Translations under genes and position numbers: made by a program
The notes under the pieces: model-generated
What the model saw: the letters and a program-made list of their open reading frames with translations, nothing else
The model's database searches: none
What the model was told of the DNA's origin: nothing
Assembly (NCBI GenBank): GCA_036558305.1
Contig: DATBFX010000403.1
Span: forward strand, 1 to 37,316
Source: DATBFX01 sp036558305
Lineage (GTDB): Bacteria; Chloroflexota; Chloroflexia; Thermomicrobiales; UBA6265
Direction of reading: 5' to 3'
DNA: 37,316 nucleotides
Part shown: in pieces, positions 7,206 to 14,253 of the stretch
Position numbering within the stretch: the first letter of the stretch is position 1
How the letters are laid out: each line of letters begins with the position of its first letter

Positions 7206-8123
7206 ATGGCCACCAGGCCTGGCCTCGGACGTCGTTCGCTGCTGCGCTGGATCGGCGGCGGTATCGTTGGAGGCGTCGTGGTTCCGGTTGTCGGGCGCGC
7301 CGGCGCCCTGGCTGCCAAGGCGGCCGACGTCAAGTCGCTCACGTTGATCGTCGGCGGACTCGACACGCGCCAACCCGGCGAACCGGAGAACTCCGATGTC
7401 CTCATGTTCGCGCGCGTCGGCGTGCCGAACCGGACGGTCCGGGCGATCAGTATCCCGCGCGATCTCTATCTCGAAATCCCGAATTACGGCTACGACAAGA
7501 TCACCCGTGCCTACGACTACGGTTCCAAGGCGGACAACGGGTCGTTCAAAGGCGGCGCCGCGGCGATGGTCGCGACCGTCGGCACCAATTTCGGCGTCGA
7601 GATCGACGCCGTCGTGCTGACCACGTTCGACGGGTTCGTCGACATCGTCGATGCCTTCGGCGGCGTCGACGTCGACAACCCATACGACCTGTACGACGGC
7701 CAGTATCCGACGGTCGATTACGGTTACAAGGAGATCTACTTCCCGGCCGGCGCGAACCACCTCGACGGCGAGCAGGCGCTCGAATTCGCCCGCACCCGCC
7801 ACCAGGATGGCGACGACGCCCGGGTGATGCGTCAGCAACTCGTGATTCGCGGTCTCCTGGAGCGCGCCCGCAACGACAAGATCGCCGCCAAACTTCCCAG
7901 CATCGTCAAGAAACACCGGAAATCGATCCGCACCAACTTGACCGGCACCGAGCAGGTTGCTCTCACCGCGGCCGCGCCTTCGTTCACCAACGACGGGGTC
8001 TCGTTCGCAACCCTCGGCGGGCTCGTCTACCCGGACACCGCGCCGGGCGGGATGTGGATCTACTCGGGGGATTGGTCGCAGATTCCGGGTTACGTGCAGG
8101 GCTTCCTCAACGGAGGGGGCTGA
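7206..8123 (+). CDS. LytR-CpsA-Psr (LCP) family envelope protein
   Basis: 305 residues. The N-terminus GRRSLLRWIGGGIVGGVVVPVV is a twin-arginine-like signal or membrane anchor. The LCP domain follows: SDVLMFARV, AISIPRDLYLEIP, YDKITRAYDYG, FDGFVDIVDAFGGVDV and FARTRHQDGDDARVMRQQ, the last being the conserved Arg/Asp pyrophosphate-binding stretch. LCP enzymes transfer undecaprenyl-phosphate-linked glycopolymers to the cell wall or to proteins outside the membrane. AAGGAG lies 8 bases before ATG 7206. In a Chloroflexota-type cell without classical teichoic acids the acceptor is unknown. No polysaccharide cluster is nearby, so it appears to be a stand-alone housekeeping copy. Confidence 0.9.
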   Translation: MATRPGLGRRSLLRWIGGGIVGGVVVPVVGRAGALAAKAADVKSLTLIVGGLDTRQPGEPENSDVLMFARVGVPNRTVRAISIPRDLYLEIPNYGYDKITRAYDYGSKADNGSFKGGAAAMVATVGTNFGVEIDAVVLTTFDGFVDIVDAFGGVDVDNPYDLYDGQYPTVDYGYKEIYFPAGANHLDGEQALEFARTRHQDGDDARVMRQQLVIRGLLERARNDKIAAKLPSIVKKHRKSIRTNLTGTEQVALTAAAPSFTNDGVSFATLGGLVYPDTAPGGMWIYSGDWSQIPGYVQGFLNGGG

Positions 8124-8168
8124 CCGCACGTCCCGTCGATGCGCGAAACCTCCGGTGGCGTCCGTTTC

Positions 8169-8744
8169 CTACGCGAACGCGTCCGTCGCCGGGTCGAGCG
8201 CTGCCCTGGCACGGCGGTGCGGCCACGTCGGTCCGGGCGGTAGCGGGATCGCGGCCCGTGCCTCCGGTGTCGTCGCCCGGCGCCTCAGCAATTCGAGCTT
8301 GAGCCCGTCCTCACCGCGCGCCATCGCCCAGCGATGGTTGAAGGCGAAGAGCGGTTTCAGGAGTGGCGAGAGGTAGCGCAGCAACGGTTTGTCGGCGGCG
8401 ATCCGCCAGTCGAAGTGGGCATCGACGCGCGGGCCATGTTGGGCGAAGGTCCAGACACCGCGGCCCGCGAAGTCGCCCCAGGTCTCGATCGACAAACCGT
8501 ACGGCTCCCGCGTCTCGGTGACCCGCTGATGCCAGTCGATGGTGTACGGCAGCCAGCCTTTCGTGACCACGCGCAGCGTTTTCCCGACCCCGTCCGGTTG
8601 GCCGGGTGCGACGAGATCGCAGCGCAGGAACGCCGCCGGCCACCACTCGGTAAGGTGCTCGTCGTCGGAGACGACGTCGTAGACCTCGCGTACCGTGCCC
8701 TCGACCTGCCATTCGGTTTCCAGGTGGTACCCATTCGCCGGCAC
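8169..8744 (-). CDS. SRPBCC family (START-like) protein
   Basis: 191 residues from GTG 8744, chosen because AAGGAG stands about 6 bases upstream and VPANGYHLETEWQVEGT starts the domain. The pattern VREVYDVVSDDEHLTEWWP, then GVGKTLRVVTKGWLPYTIDW, GLSIETWGDFAGRGVWTF and VDAHFDWRIAADKPLLRYLSPLLKPLF is that of polyketide-cyclase/SRPBCC proteins, which form a hydrophobic cavity for a lipid-like or aromatic ligand. The ligand cannot be read from sequence. It lies downstream of the methyltransferase on the same strand with a 158-base gap, so it is probably transcribed separately. Confidence 0.82.
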   Translation of the reverse strand: MPANGYHLETEWQVEGTVREVYDVVSDDEHLTEWWPAAFLRCDLVAPGQPDGVGKTLRVVTKGWLPYTIDWHQRVTETREPYGLSIETWGDFAGRGVWTFAQHGPRVDAHFDWRIAADKPLLRYLSPLLKPLFAFNHRWAMARGEDGLKLELLRRRATTPEARAAIPLPPGPTWPHRRARAALDPATDAFA

Positions 8745-8902
8745 AGTGCTCTCCTTCGCGGTACACGCTCTCCCGCGGTCGGCCCCAGGTGGGCGATTCG
8801 ATGTCAGTACGAAAATGCGACGGCGAGAGATCACCGAGGATTGCCGCCAACGTCGGTGGAGTGCGCACGGCTCAGACCGCGGCCGCGGAACCGCCACCCC
8901 GA

Positions 8903-9673
8903 TCAGGGTTTGTGTGCCCCAACGACCGGCTGGTAGTAGCCGCTCTCATCGGGCATCAACCAGCGAACGTCGGTAAGACCTCTGCGTCCGAGCACCGCGG
9001 TGAGTTCGTCTCGGCGGAGCGCGCGATAGCGGGCGGTGTACTCGCGCGTGTCCCAGCGATCGTCAACGCGACTGAGGATGAAGAGGTGGAGGTCGTAGTT
9101 GAGCCCATCGGCTGCCCAGTCCCAGAGCTGGAACACGATGCGGCGACCGGTCTCGTCGTCGAAGGCGCGCGGGGGATCGCCGGTGGGGCGTTCGGCGAGG
9201 ATGCGATCGTAGTCGCGGATGCTGGCGAGGAAGAGGCCTCCGGGTCGGAGCCGGCTGGTCATACCCGCGACAGCGCGCCCGACGTCGTCCTCGGTCAGCA
9301 GGTGGGGGAGGGCGTTGTCGAACGCCAGCACGACGTCGAACGTGTCGTCGACCTGGGTCGCGAGCGTCCGGAGGTCGGCCACGCCAAAGGTCAACGACGC
9401 GCCAAGTCGTCGCGCCTCCTGACGTGCCCGATCGACCGACGTGGCACTGATGTCGGTCGCGTGGACGCGATGTCCGCGTTGGGCGAGACCGATCGCTTGC
9501 GTGCCGATGCCGCAGGCGCAGTCGAGGATCGACAGCGACCGGTCGCCGAGTTCGGTGCGGATGAGCCGGTCGATGACGTCCGCTTGCCAGGCGATCGCGC
9601 ACTCCCAATCGGCAAAGATCAGGTGGTAGTCACCGGCGAGATGGTCGTAGAAGGAACTGGGCTCGTGCGTCAT
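8903..9673 (-). CDS. SAM-dependent methyltransferase (class I)
   Basis: 256 residues from ATG 9673 (MTHEPSSFYDHLAGDYH), a typical start for small-molecule methyltransferases. Motif I is SILDCACGIGTQAIGLAQ (SAM-binding glycine loop), the acidic residue after strand 2 is HATDIS, and motif IV is FDVVLAFDNALPHLL. RLRPGGLFLASIRDYD is the post-motif region. The second half (ETGRRIVFQLWDW...LHLFILSR...YRALRRDELTAVL) resembles the glycine/sarcosine N-methyltransferase-like branch, but the substrate is unknown. It is divergent from the Gfo/Idh/MocA gene, with a 220-base shared upstream region. Confidence 0.88.
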   Translation of the reverse strand: MTHEPSSFYDHLAGDYHLIFADWECAIAWQADVIDRLIRTELGDRSLSILDCACGIGTQAIGLAQRGHRVHATDISATSVDRARQEARRLGASLTFGVADLRTLATQVDDTFDVVLAFDNALPHLLTEDDVGRAVAGMTSRLRPGGLFLASIRDYDRILAERPTGDPPRAFDDETGRRIVFQLWDWAADGLNYDLHLFILSRVDDRWDTREYTARYRALRRDELTAVLGRRGLTDVRWLMPDESGYYQPVVGAHKP

Positions 9674-9852
9674 GCGCGAATGGTAGCGTCCCGTGCGGTC
9701 CCGATTTCTCGACGAGGAGACGGGCCGGATTCCGAACCTTCCTCCGTTCGGCCGCAACGCCGAGGCGGGCGGCGTGGTCCGGCCGCTGCCGTAGCCGGCC
9801 CCAACCCCGAGGCGTCGCCCGTGGCACAATCTCCGCTAGGGAGTGCCGCGAG

Positions 9853-9869
9853 CCGATCGAAACGATCGG
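9853..9869 (+). promoter_or_regulatory. Palindrome upstream of the oxidoreductase gene
   Basis: CCGATCG AAA CGATCGG is a perfect 7-bp inverted repeat with a 3-base centre, 24 bases before GTG 9894. It could be a repressor site or a small leader hairpin; no specific regulator is nearby. Confidence 0.35.
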
Positions 9870-9893
9870 GTGACGAACGCTGGAGGGGTCGGC

Positions 9894-11000
9894 GTGACGG
9901 CGAATCGGCCACGGATCGGGGTCGTCGGGACCGGCTGGTGGGCGACACACCACCACATTCCGGGTTTGCTGGAGTACGACGGTGCGAATCTGACCGCGAT
10001 CTGCGACACCGATCCGGATCGGCTCGGCCGGATCGCGGCCCACTTCGGGATCGACCAGACCTTCGCGGACCCGATGGATCTGTTTGCGTCTGGTCTCGTC
10101 GACGGCGTGATGATCGTTGTCCCGCACGCCTATCACTATCCGCTCGCGAAGGCGGCTCTCGACTCGGGGCTCCATGTTTTCGTCGAGAAGCCGATGGTGT
10201 TGCGGGCGCGGGAGGCGTGGGACCTCGTCCGCACGGCCGAGGCGAACCGCCAGCACCTCACGGTCGGCTACACCTTCCACTTCACGCCGAACGCGCAACG
10301 GTGCCGCGAAACCGTCCAGTCGGGGCGGATCGGCGACCTCGTGTTCGTCTCGGGGCTCTTCTCCTCGATGGTCGAACAGTTCTACCGGGGGCAGACGGCA
10401 AACGCCGATCGCGGCAGCGACGCCCCGGTCGACGGTCCCGGCACGACGACGTACGCCGATCCCCGCATTTCCGGCGGCGGTCAAGCGCAAACCCAGATCA
10501 CCCATTCGATGGGGATGGTCTGCTACGTCACCGACCGGCGCGTGAGCGACGTCGCCGCATTCATGGAGCAGCGGGATCTCGCCGTCGATCTGGCGGATGC
10601 GATCGCCTACCGGTTCGAAGGCGGTGCCACCGGGACGATGGGCTCGATCGGCAGTCTCCGACCGAAGCAACCGCACCAGCAGGAGCTTCGCTACTACGGA
10701 ACCGCCGGATTCGTGTTGCAGGACCTGGTGACGGCAAAGGTGGAAATCCACCTCAACGACGGCACGATCGACGTCCTGCCGGCTCTTCCCCCAGAGCAGG
10801 CGTATCCGACCCACGCACCGGGGCGGGGGTTTGCCGACCTGATCGCCGGGCGAGGGGAGAACCTGGCACCGCCGGTCCCAGCGGCGCGGACGGTCGAGTT
10901 GTTGGAGGCCGCCTACCGTTCGTCGCGGTTGGGGCGCGTGGTCAGGACCGAGGAATTGACCGATCCGGCGTACGACGCCGAGGACCCGTGGCGTGATTAG
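9894..11000 (+). CDS. Gfo/Idh/MocA family NAD(P)-dependent oxidoreductase
   Basis: 368 residues from GTG 9894 (VTANRPRIGVVGTGWWATHH), preferred over an upstream GTG because GGAGGGG sits 6 bases before it. The Rossmann motif is VVGTGWWATHHHIPG, followed by AICDTDPDRLGRIAAHFGI; VFVEKPMVL is the family's EKP signature, and GGGQAQTQITHSMGM supplies the conserved catalytic-region His. These enzymes oxidise or reduce sugars, inositols and related polyols. The substrate is not predictable. The gene stands alone between a divergent methyltransferase and a convergent acetyltransferase. Confidence 0.92.
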   Translation: MTANRPRIGVVGTGWWATHHHIPGLLEYDGANLTAICDTDPDRLGRIAAHFGIDQTFADPMDLFASGLVDGVMIVVPHAYHYPLAKAALDSGLHVFVEKPMVLRAREAWDLVRTAEANRQHLTVGYTFHFTPNAQRCRETVQSGRIGDLVFVSGLFSSMVEQFYRGQTANADRGSDAPVDGPGTTTYADPRISGGGQAQTQITHSMGMVCYVTDRRVSDVAAFMEQRDLAVDLADAIAYRFEGGATGTMGSIGSLRPKQPHQQELRYYGTAGFVLQDLVTAKVEIHLNDGTIDVLPALPPEQAYPTHAPGRGFADLIAGRGENLAPPVPAARTVELLEAAYRSSRLGRVVRTEELTDPAYDAEDPWRD

Positions 11001-11034
11001 CAACGACGGCAGAGGGTGGGTCTCCGTCGATTGC

Positions 11035-11073
11035 AGGGGCGGACCGGGTGCCCTCTGGGCGCTGTCCGCCCCT
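11035..11073 (+). terminator. Strong hairpin between convergent genes (bidirectional terminator or REP-like)
   Basis: AGGGGCGGAC (11035-11044) pairs perfectly with GTCCGCCCCT (11064-11073), with further inner pairing GTGCCC/GGGCGC. It overlaps the last codon of the acetyltransferase gene. It has no U-tract. Confidence 0.45.
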
Positions 11074-11863
11074 ACGGCGTATGTGCTACCGTCGCGGGAA
11101 CCACCCAAATCGCCGCCTCGAAGAGGACACGGAACCCGAGCCGTTCGTAAAGCGCCCTCCCTTCGTCCGAAGCAAGCATGAAGGCGTGGGTCGCGCCGGT
11201 AGCGGCGTGCTCCGCGAGAACGTGGCCCAGCAGGGCGGAGCCGATGCCCTGGCGCCGGTGAGCGGGCGCGGTCGCCATCAGGTCGAGATAGAGGACGTTT
11301 CCGCTGCGCGACGTCGCCGCAACGGCGAGCACCGCGTCTTCGCGCGTTGCTGCGTACGGCGTGAGAGCAGGCTCCCGAAGAACGTCCTCACCCATGACCC
11401 GCTCTGCCGACGCGGGAGGTATGCCGAACGAGTCGGCGTACACGTCGACGCCTGCCCGTAGCATTGCCGCGTCACGGATTGGGACGATCTCCAACCCGTC
11501 CGCCGGTCGTGGTCGCGGCAGATGGTCGAGCCGGCAAACCATCATCGGGGCGGGCTTGGAAGCGATCAGGCCGAGGGAAGCGAGGGCGGATGCGCATGCC
11601 TCGGCCGCATTTGGTGTCAGGAAAACGAGCGCCGGCAACCCGCGCGCACGCATCGCCGCGACATGATCGCGGAGGGCGGCTTCCGCGGCGGGGCCGGGGG
11701 CGACGACGGCGATCCAATTCAGCTCCGGGTGCGGCTCGCCGGAGGCGACAAGCCAGGTGTCGCGCGTCAACCGCGCTTCGAACCCCGGCGCGTGACGGAA
11801 AAGACCGATCAGCGCGTCGCAGGCTACCCGCACCAACGTCTCGGTCGCGATGTCGCTCGTCAT
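11072..11863 (-). CDS. GNAT family N-acetyltransferase
   Basis: 263 residues from ATG 11863, which has AGGAGG 7 bases upstream. The C-terminal half is a GNAT domain: AVAATSRSGNVLYLDLMATAP, then HRRQGIGSALLGHVL (the R/Q-x-x-G-x-G acetyl-CoA loop) and ALYERLGFRVLFEAAIWV. The N-terminal 130 residues (RVACDALIGLFRHAPGFEAR, ...PHPELNWIAVVAPG) form a linked region seen in some two-part GNAT proteins, probably a degenerate GNAT fold. The acyl acceptor is unknown. It is convergent with the oxidoreductase gene and divergent from the SnoaL-like gene. Confidence 0.88.
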   Translation of the reverse strand: MTSDIATETLVRVACDALIGLFRHAPGFEARLTRDTWLVASGEPHPELNWIAVVAPGPAAEAALRDHVAAMRARGLPALVFLTPNAAEACASALASLGLIASKPAPMMVCRLDHLPRPRPADGLEIVPIRDAAMLRAGVDVYADSFGIPPASAERVMGEDVLREPALTPYAATREDAVLAVAATSRSGNVLYLDLMATAPAHRRQGIGSALLGHVLAEHAATGATHAFMLASDEGRALYERLGFRVLFEAAIWVVPATVAHTP

Positions 11864-11992
11864 CGTCGCCTCCTGATGCCGCGTAGACAGGGCGGCAGAT
11901 GAATGTTTTGATCCACGGAGAATCATGATACGTACGTGAAGACGAAGCGGGTCACCGCCGGGATTGGGCGCCTGATCACGGGAGGGATTGAC

Positions 11993-12424
11993 GTGTCGAC
12001 CGAGGAGAATGTCCAGCTCATTCGTCGCTTTTTCGCGGAGATCGATCGGGCCAACCTCGACGGCCTCGATGGGATCTGCACCGACGACTACGGTGTCCAA
12101 TTTCCCGGCGTCCCCGGACCGCTCGACCGGGCCGGTGCCAAGCACCTGTTCGGCGCCTTTGTCGCCGCATTCCCCGGCATAAGCCACGGGATCGAAGAAA
12201 CGGTCGCCGAAGGTGACAAAGTCGCGACCCGATTGACGGTCCGGGGGACGCACCGCGGCGAGTTCCAGGGTATCCCGCCGACCGGCAAAGACATCACGAT
12301 CACGGCGTTGAACATCTTCCGGATCGCCGGCGGCCGGATCGCATCCCACTGGATCGAATACGACGCCGTCGGCATGCTCCAACAACTCGGGGTCATGCCG
12401 GCCCCGGGCGGGGCCGGAGCCTGA
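11993..12424 (+). CDS. SnoaL-like / ester cyclase family protein
   Basis: 143 residues from GTG 11993 (VSTEENVQLIRRFFAEID), supported by GGGAGGG 7 bases upstream; the frame extends further upstream without a good ribosome site. The sequence shows the SnoaL cone-fold pattern: VQLIRRFFAEI, DDYGVQFPGVPGPLDR, FAAFPGISHGIEETVAEGDKV, ATRLTVRGTHRGEFQGIPPTGK and FRIAGGRIASHWIEYD. Such proteins include polyketide cyclases and many small enzymes of unknown substrate. A hairpin 31 bases after the stop probably ends the transcript. Confidence 0.88.
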   Translation: MSTEENVQLIRRFFAEIDRANLDGLDGICTDDYGVQFPGVPGPLDRAGAKHLFGAFVAAFPGISHGIEETVAEGDKVATRLTVRGTHRGEFQGIPPTGKDITITALNIFRIAGGRIASHWIEYDAVGMLQQLGVMPAPGGAGA

Positions 12425-12454
12425 AGACACTTGCGAACTACGACGTCCGTGATG

Positions 12455-12486
12455 CGCCGCCGGTCACCCGGTCGTGGCCGGCGGCG
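12455..12486 (+). terminator. Putative terminator hairpin after the SnoaL-like gene
   Basis: CGCCGCCGG (12455-12463) and CCGGCGGCG (12478-12486) form a perfect 9-bp stem with a 14-base loop. It is followed by a T-rich but interrupted stretch (TTGTGGTTT). Confidence 0.45.
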
Positions 12487-12554
12487 GACGCTTGTGGTTT
12501 GATTGCGCGAAGGAGAAGGTCGGCAACCCGAAGGCAGAGAGGGAGAGACGAATC

Positions 12555-13406
12555 GTGGCGAAGCTCAGTTTCGGGATCAAGACGGCGCCGCAGCACACGA
12601 CCTACGAGGAGATGCTGAAGGTTTGGGAGGAGGCCGACGCGATCTCGGCGATCGACCACGCCTGGCTCTTCGACCACTTCGCGCCGATCCAGGGCGACCT
12701 GAGCGGTCCCTGCCTCGAAGGGTGGACCGTCCTGGCGGCCTTTGCCGCGCGGACGACCCGGCTGCGCCTGGGGCTGATGGTGACCGGCAACACCTACCGC
12801 CACCCGGCCGTGCTCGCCAAGATCGCCGCCACCACCGACGTCATCTCCAACGGCCGCCTCGATTTCGGCATCGGCGCCGGTTGGAACGAGTACGAGCATT
12901 CGAGCATGGGGATCCCGCTCTACGCCCCCGGCGAGCGCATCCGCCGCCTCGACGAGGCCTGCGAGATTTGCAAGCGCCTGTTCACCCAACCGACCGTCGA
13001 TTTCGACGGTCGGTACTACCAGTTGAAGGAAGCGCGGAGCGAACCGAAACCGGTACAGCGCCCCTATCCTCCCTTCGTGATCGGCGGCAGCGGCGAAAAG
13101 TTGACCCTCCGCGTCGTCGCCAAGCATGCCGACGTCTGGAATTTCTCGAACGCGCCGGTCGAGGAATTCACCCGCAAGCTGGGGATCCTCCGCGACCATT
13201 GCGCCGCGGTCGGTCGCGATCCGGGCGAGATCGTCTTGTCCTATCAGTTCTTTGCCGACAGCAACGACCTGCCGGCTGCGGTGGAGACGACCAAGCAATA
13301 CATCGACGCCGGAGCCACCCACTTCGTTTACTACCTGCGCCCACCGTTTCCCGACGGCATCGCGACGCGAATCGCGGACGAGGTGATTGCGCGGGTCGGC
13401 GGGTAG
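12555..13406 (+). CDS. LLM class (luciferase-like, probably F420-dependent) oxidoreductase
   Basis: 283 residues from GTG 12555 (VAKLSFGIKTAPQHTTYEEM), with GGGAGAG about 9 bases upstream. The TIM-barrel luciferase pattern is clear: HAWLFDHFAPI, LAAFAARTTRLRLGLMVTGNTYRHPAVLAKIAATTDVIS, GRLDFGIGAGWNEYEH, PPFVIGGSGEKLTLRVVAKHADVWNF and DAGATHFVYYLRPPFP. This branch is usually annotated as F420-dependent; FMN cannot be excluded. The substrate is unknown. No F420-biosynthesis gene lies in the window. Confidence 0.92.
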   Translation: MAKLSFGIKTAPQHTTYEEMLKVWEEADAISAIDHAWLFDHFAPIQGDLSGPCLEGWTVLAAFAARTTRLRLGLMVTGNTYRHPAVLAKIAATTDVISNGRLDFGIGAGWNEYEHSSMGIPLYAPGERIRRLDEACEICKRLFTQPTVDFDGRYYQLKEARSEPKPVQRPYPPFVIGGSGEKLTLRVVAKHADVWNFSNAPVEEFTRKLGILRDHCAAVGRDPGEIVLSYQFFADSNDLPAAVETTKQYIDAGATHFVYYLRPPFPDGIATRIADEVIARVGG

Positions 13407-13434
13407 AGAGCGTCTCAAGGGTTCGCTGAGGTAG

Positions 13435-13455
13435 GGGAGCGCCTCCTGCGCTCCC
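13435..13455 (+). terminator. Hairpin after the LLM oxidoreductase gene (terminator or REP-like)
   Basis: GGGAGCGC (13435-13442) and GCGCTCCC (13448-13455) pair perfectly around a 5-base loop. There is no T-run. The flank GTAGGGG resembles the strong hairpin at 11035. Confidence 0.4.
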
Positions 13456-13538
13456 GCCTTCCAGATCCACTATGCTTCGGGGATGTCACGCTACGCGTTG
13501 TCACCACGTTACATGTGTGAACGGCCGGAGATGTGACC

Positions 13539-13874
13539 ATGATCGATCAGATCGAGCGAATCAGACATTATACCGACGACGACCTGAGGAAAATGGTCGT
13601 CGAAGATCCGATTCGACCGGGGCCGGTGCGCGTGCGCGTCTTGTTCGAGGATACCGGTCTGCCTGTTTGGACGCTCATTGGCCAACTCCTTTACGCCTAT
13701 CACTGGGATCCCGATTCTCGGCGCCCTCAAGTCGAACTCGTCTCCCAAGTCGCCAAGGACTATGCGGTGCCGGTGATCGCCCTTGAGGCGGCAATCCTCT
13801 ACTACCAGGAGCACCGGGGAGCAATCGAGTCTTTCCTTGCAGAGAACGAGGGACCGCGACCTCAGCATGCTTGA
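13539..13874 (+). CDS. DUF433-type antitoxin
   Basis: 111 residues from ATG 13539, which has GGAG upstream; a GTG six bases earlier is also possible. The stretch VRVLFEDTGLPVWTLIGQLL ... VSQVAKDYAVPVIALEAAILYYQEHRGAIESFL matches the DUF433 helix-turn-helix pattern ('RGTRIPVWTIV...iA..YgLp...V.aAL.YY'), seen in VapB45-like antitoxins. It would bind and neutralise the PIN-like product of the next gene and repress their shared promoter. The two genes overlap by 8 bases. Base composition is more AT-rich than the neighbours, which fits a horizontally moved cassette. Confidence 0.85.
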   Translation: MIDQIERIRHYTDDDLRKMVVEDPIRPGPVRVRVLFEDTGLPVWTLIGQLLYAYHWDPDSRRPQVELVSQVAKDYAVPVIALEAAILYYQEHRGAIESFLAENEGPRPQHA

Positions 13875-14253
13875 ACGCCATTATCTGGACGAAGACGTTT
13901 CATACGACCTCGTCGACGGCATGGTTCAAGTCGGCTACGACATGGATTCTGTCAAAGTCACTGGGAACTTCGGCCTGACAGACGCGCGACAACTCCTTTG
14001 GGCCGTCGAACACGACCGGACGATCATCACGCATAACCTCAAAGACTTCCGGCTGCTCCACGAAGCGATCTCGCTCTGGGCGATCCGGTGGGGAACGCCA
14101 AATGTGCTCCGCCACCACGGCATCCTGGTCGTTCCGCACCTGCCGGTTCCGGAACTCGCCAGCCTCATCGACCAATTCGTGCGTCCGTTGGACAAGATCG
14201 ACAATCGCATGTTCATTTTGGATCGGCAACGCGGTTGGTACGAGTACACCTAA
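13867..14253 (+). CDS. DUF5615 PIN-like toxin
   Basis: 128 residues from ATG 13867, overlapping the antitoxin end by 8 bases. The N-terminal YLDEDVSYDLVDGMVQVGYD supplies the first acidic residues, TDARQLLWAVEHDRTIITHNLKDFRLLH the second set (the family's 'TDxxxLxxAxxxxRvlvTxDxDF'), and HHGILVVP a core strand. This is the DUF5615/Mut7-C-like PIN fold, predicted to be a metal-dependent RNase toxin. Its stop codon overlaps the stop region of the convergent hydrolase gene by 4 bases. Confidence 0.85.
   Translation: MLERHYLDEDVSYDLVDGMVQVGYDMDSVKVTGNFGLTDARQLLWAVEHDRTIITHNLKDFRLLHEAISLWAIRWGTPNVLRHHGILVVPHLPVPELASLIDQFVRPLDKIDNRMFILDRQRGWYEYT

Noticed and set aside
4527..8129. Very long open frame on the minus strand opposite mutL and neighbours
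   Set aside because: It lies antisense to mutL, the phosphatase and the LCP gene, has low-complexity Arg/Asp/Gly-rich composition and no domain. It is a GC-bias shadow.
9630..11108. Long minus-strand open frame opposite the Gfo/Idh/MocA gene
   Set aside because: Antisense to a well-supported oxidoreductase; no recognisable domain.
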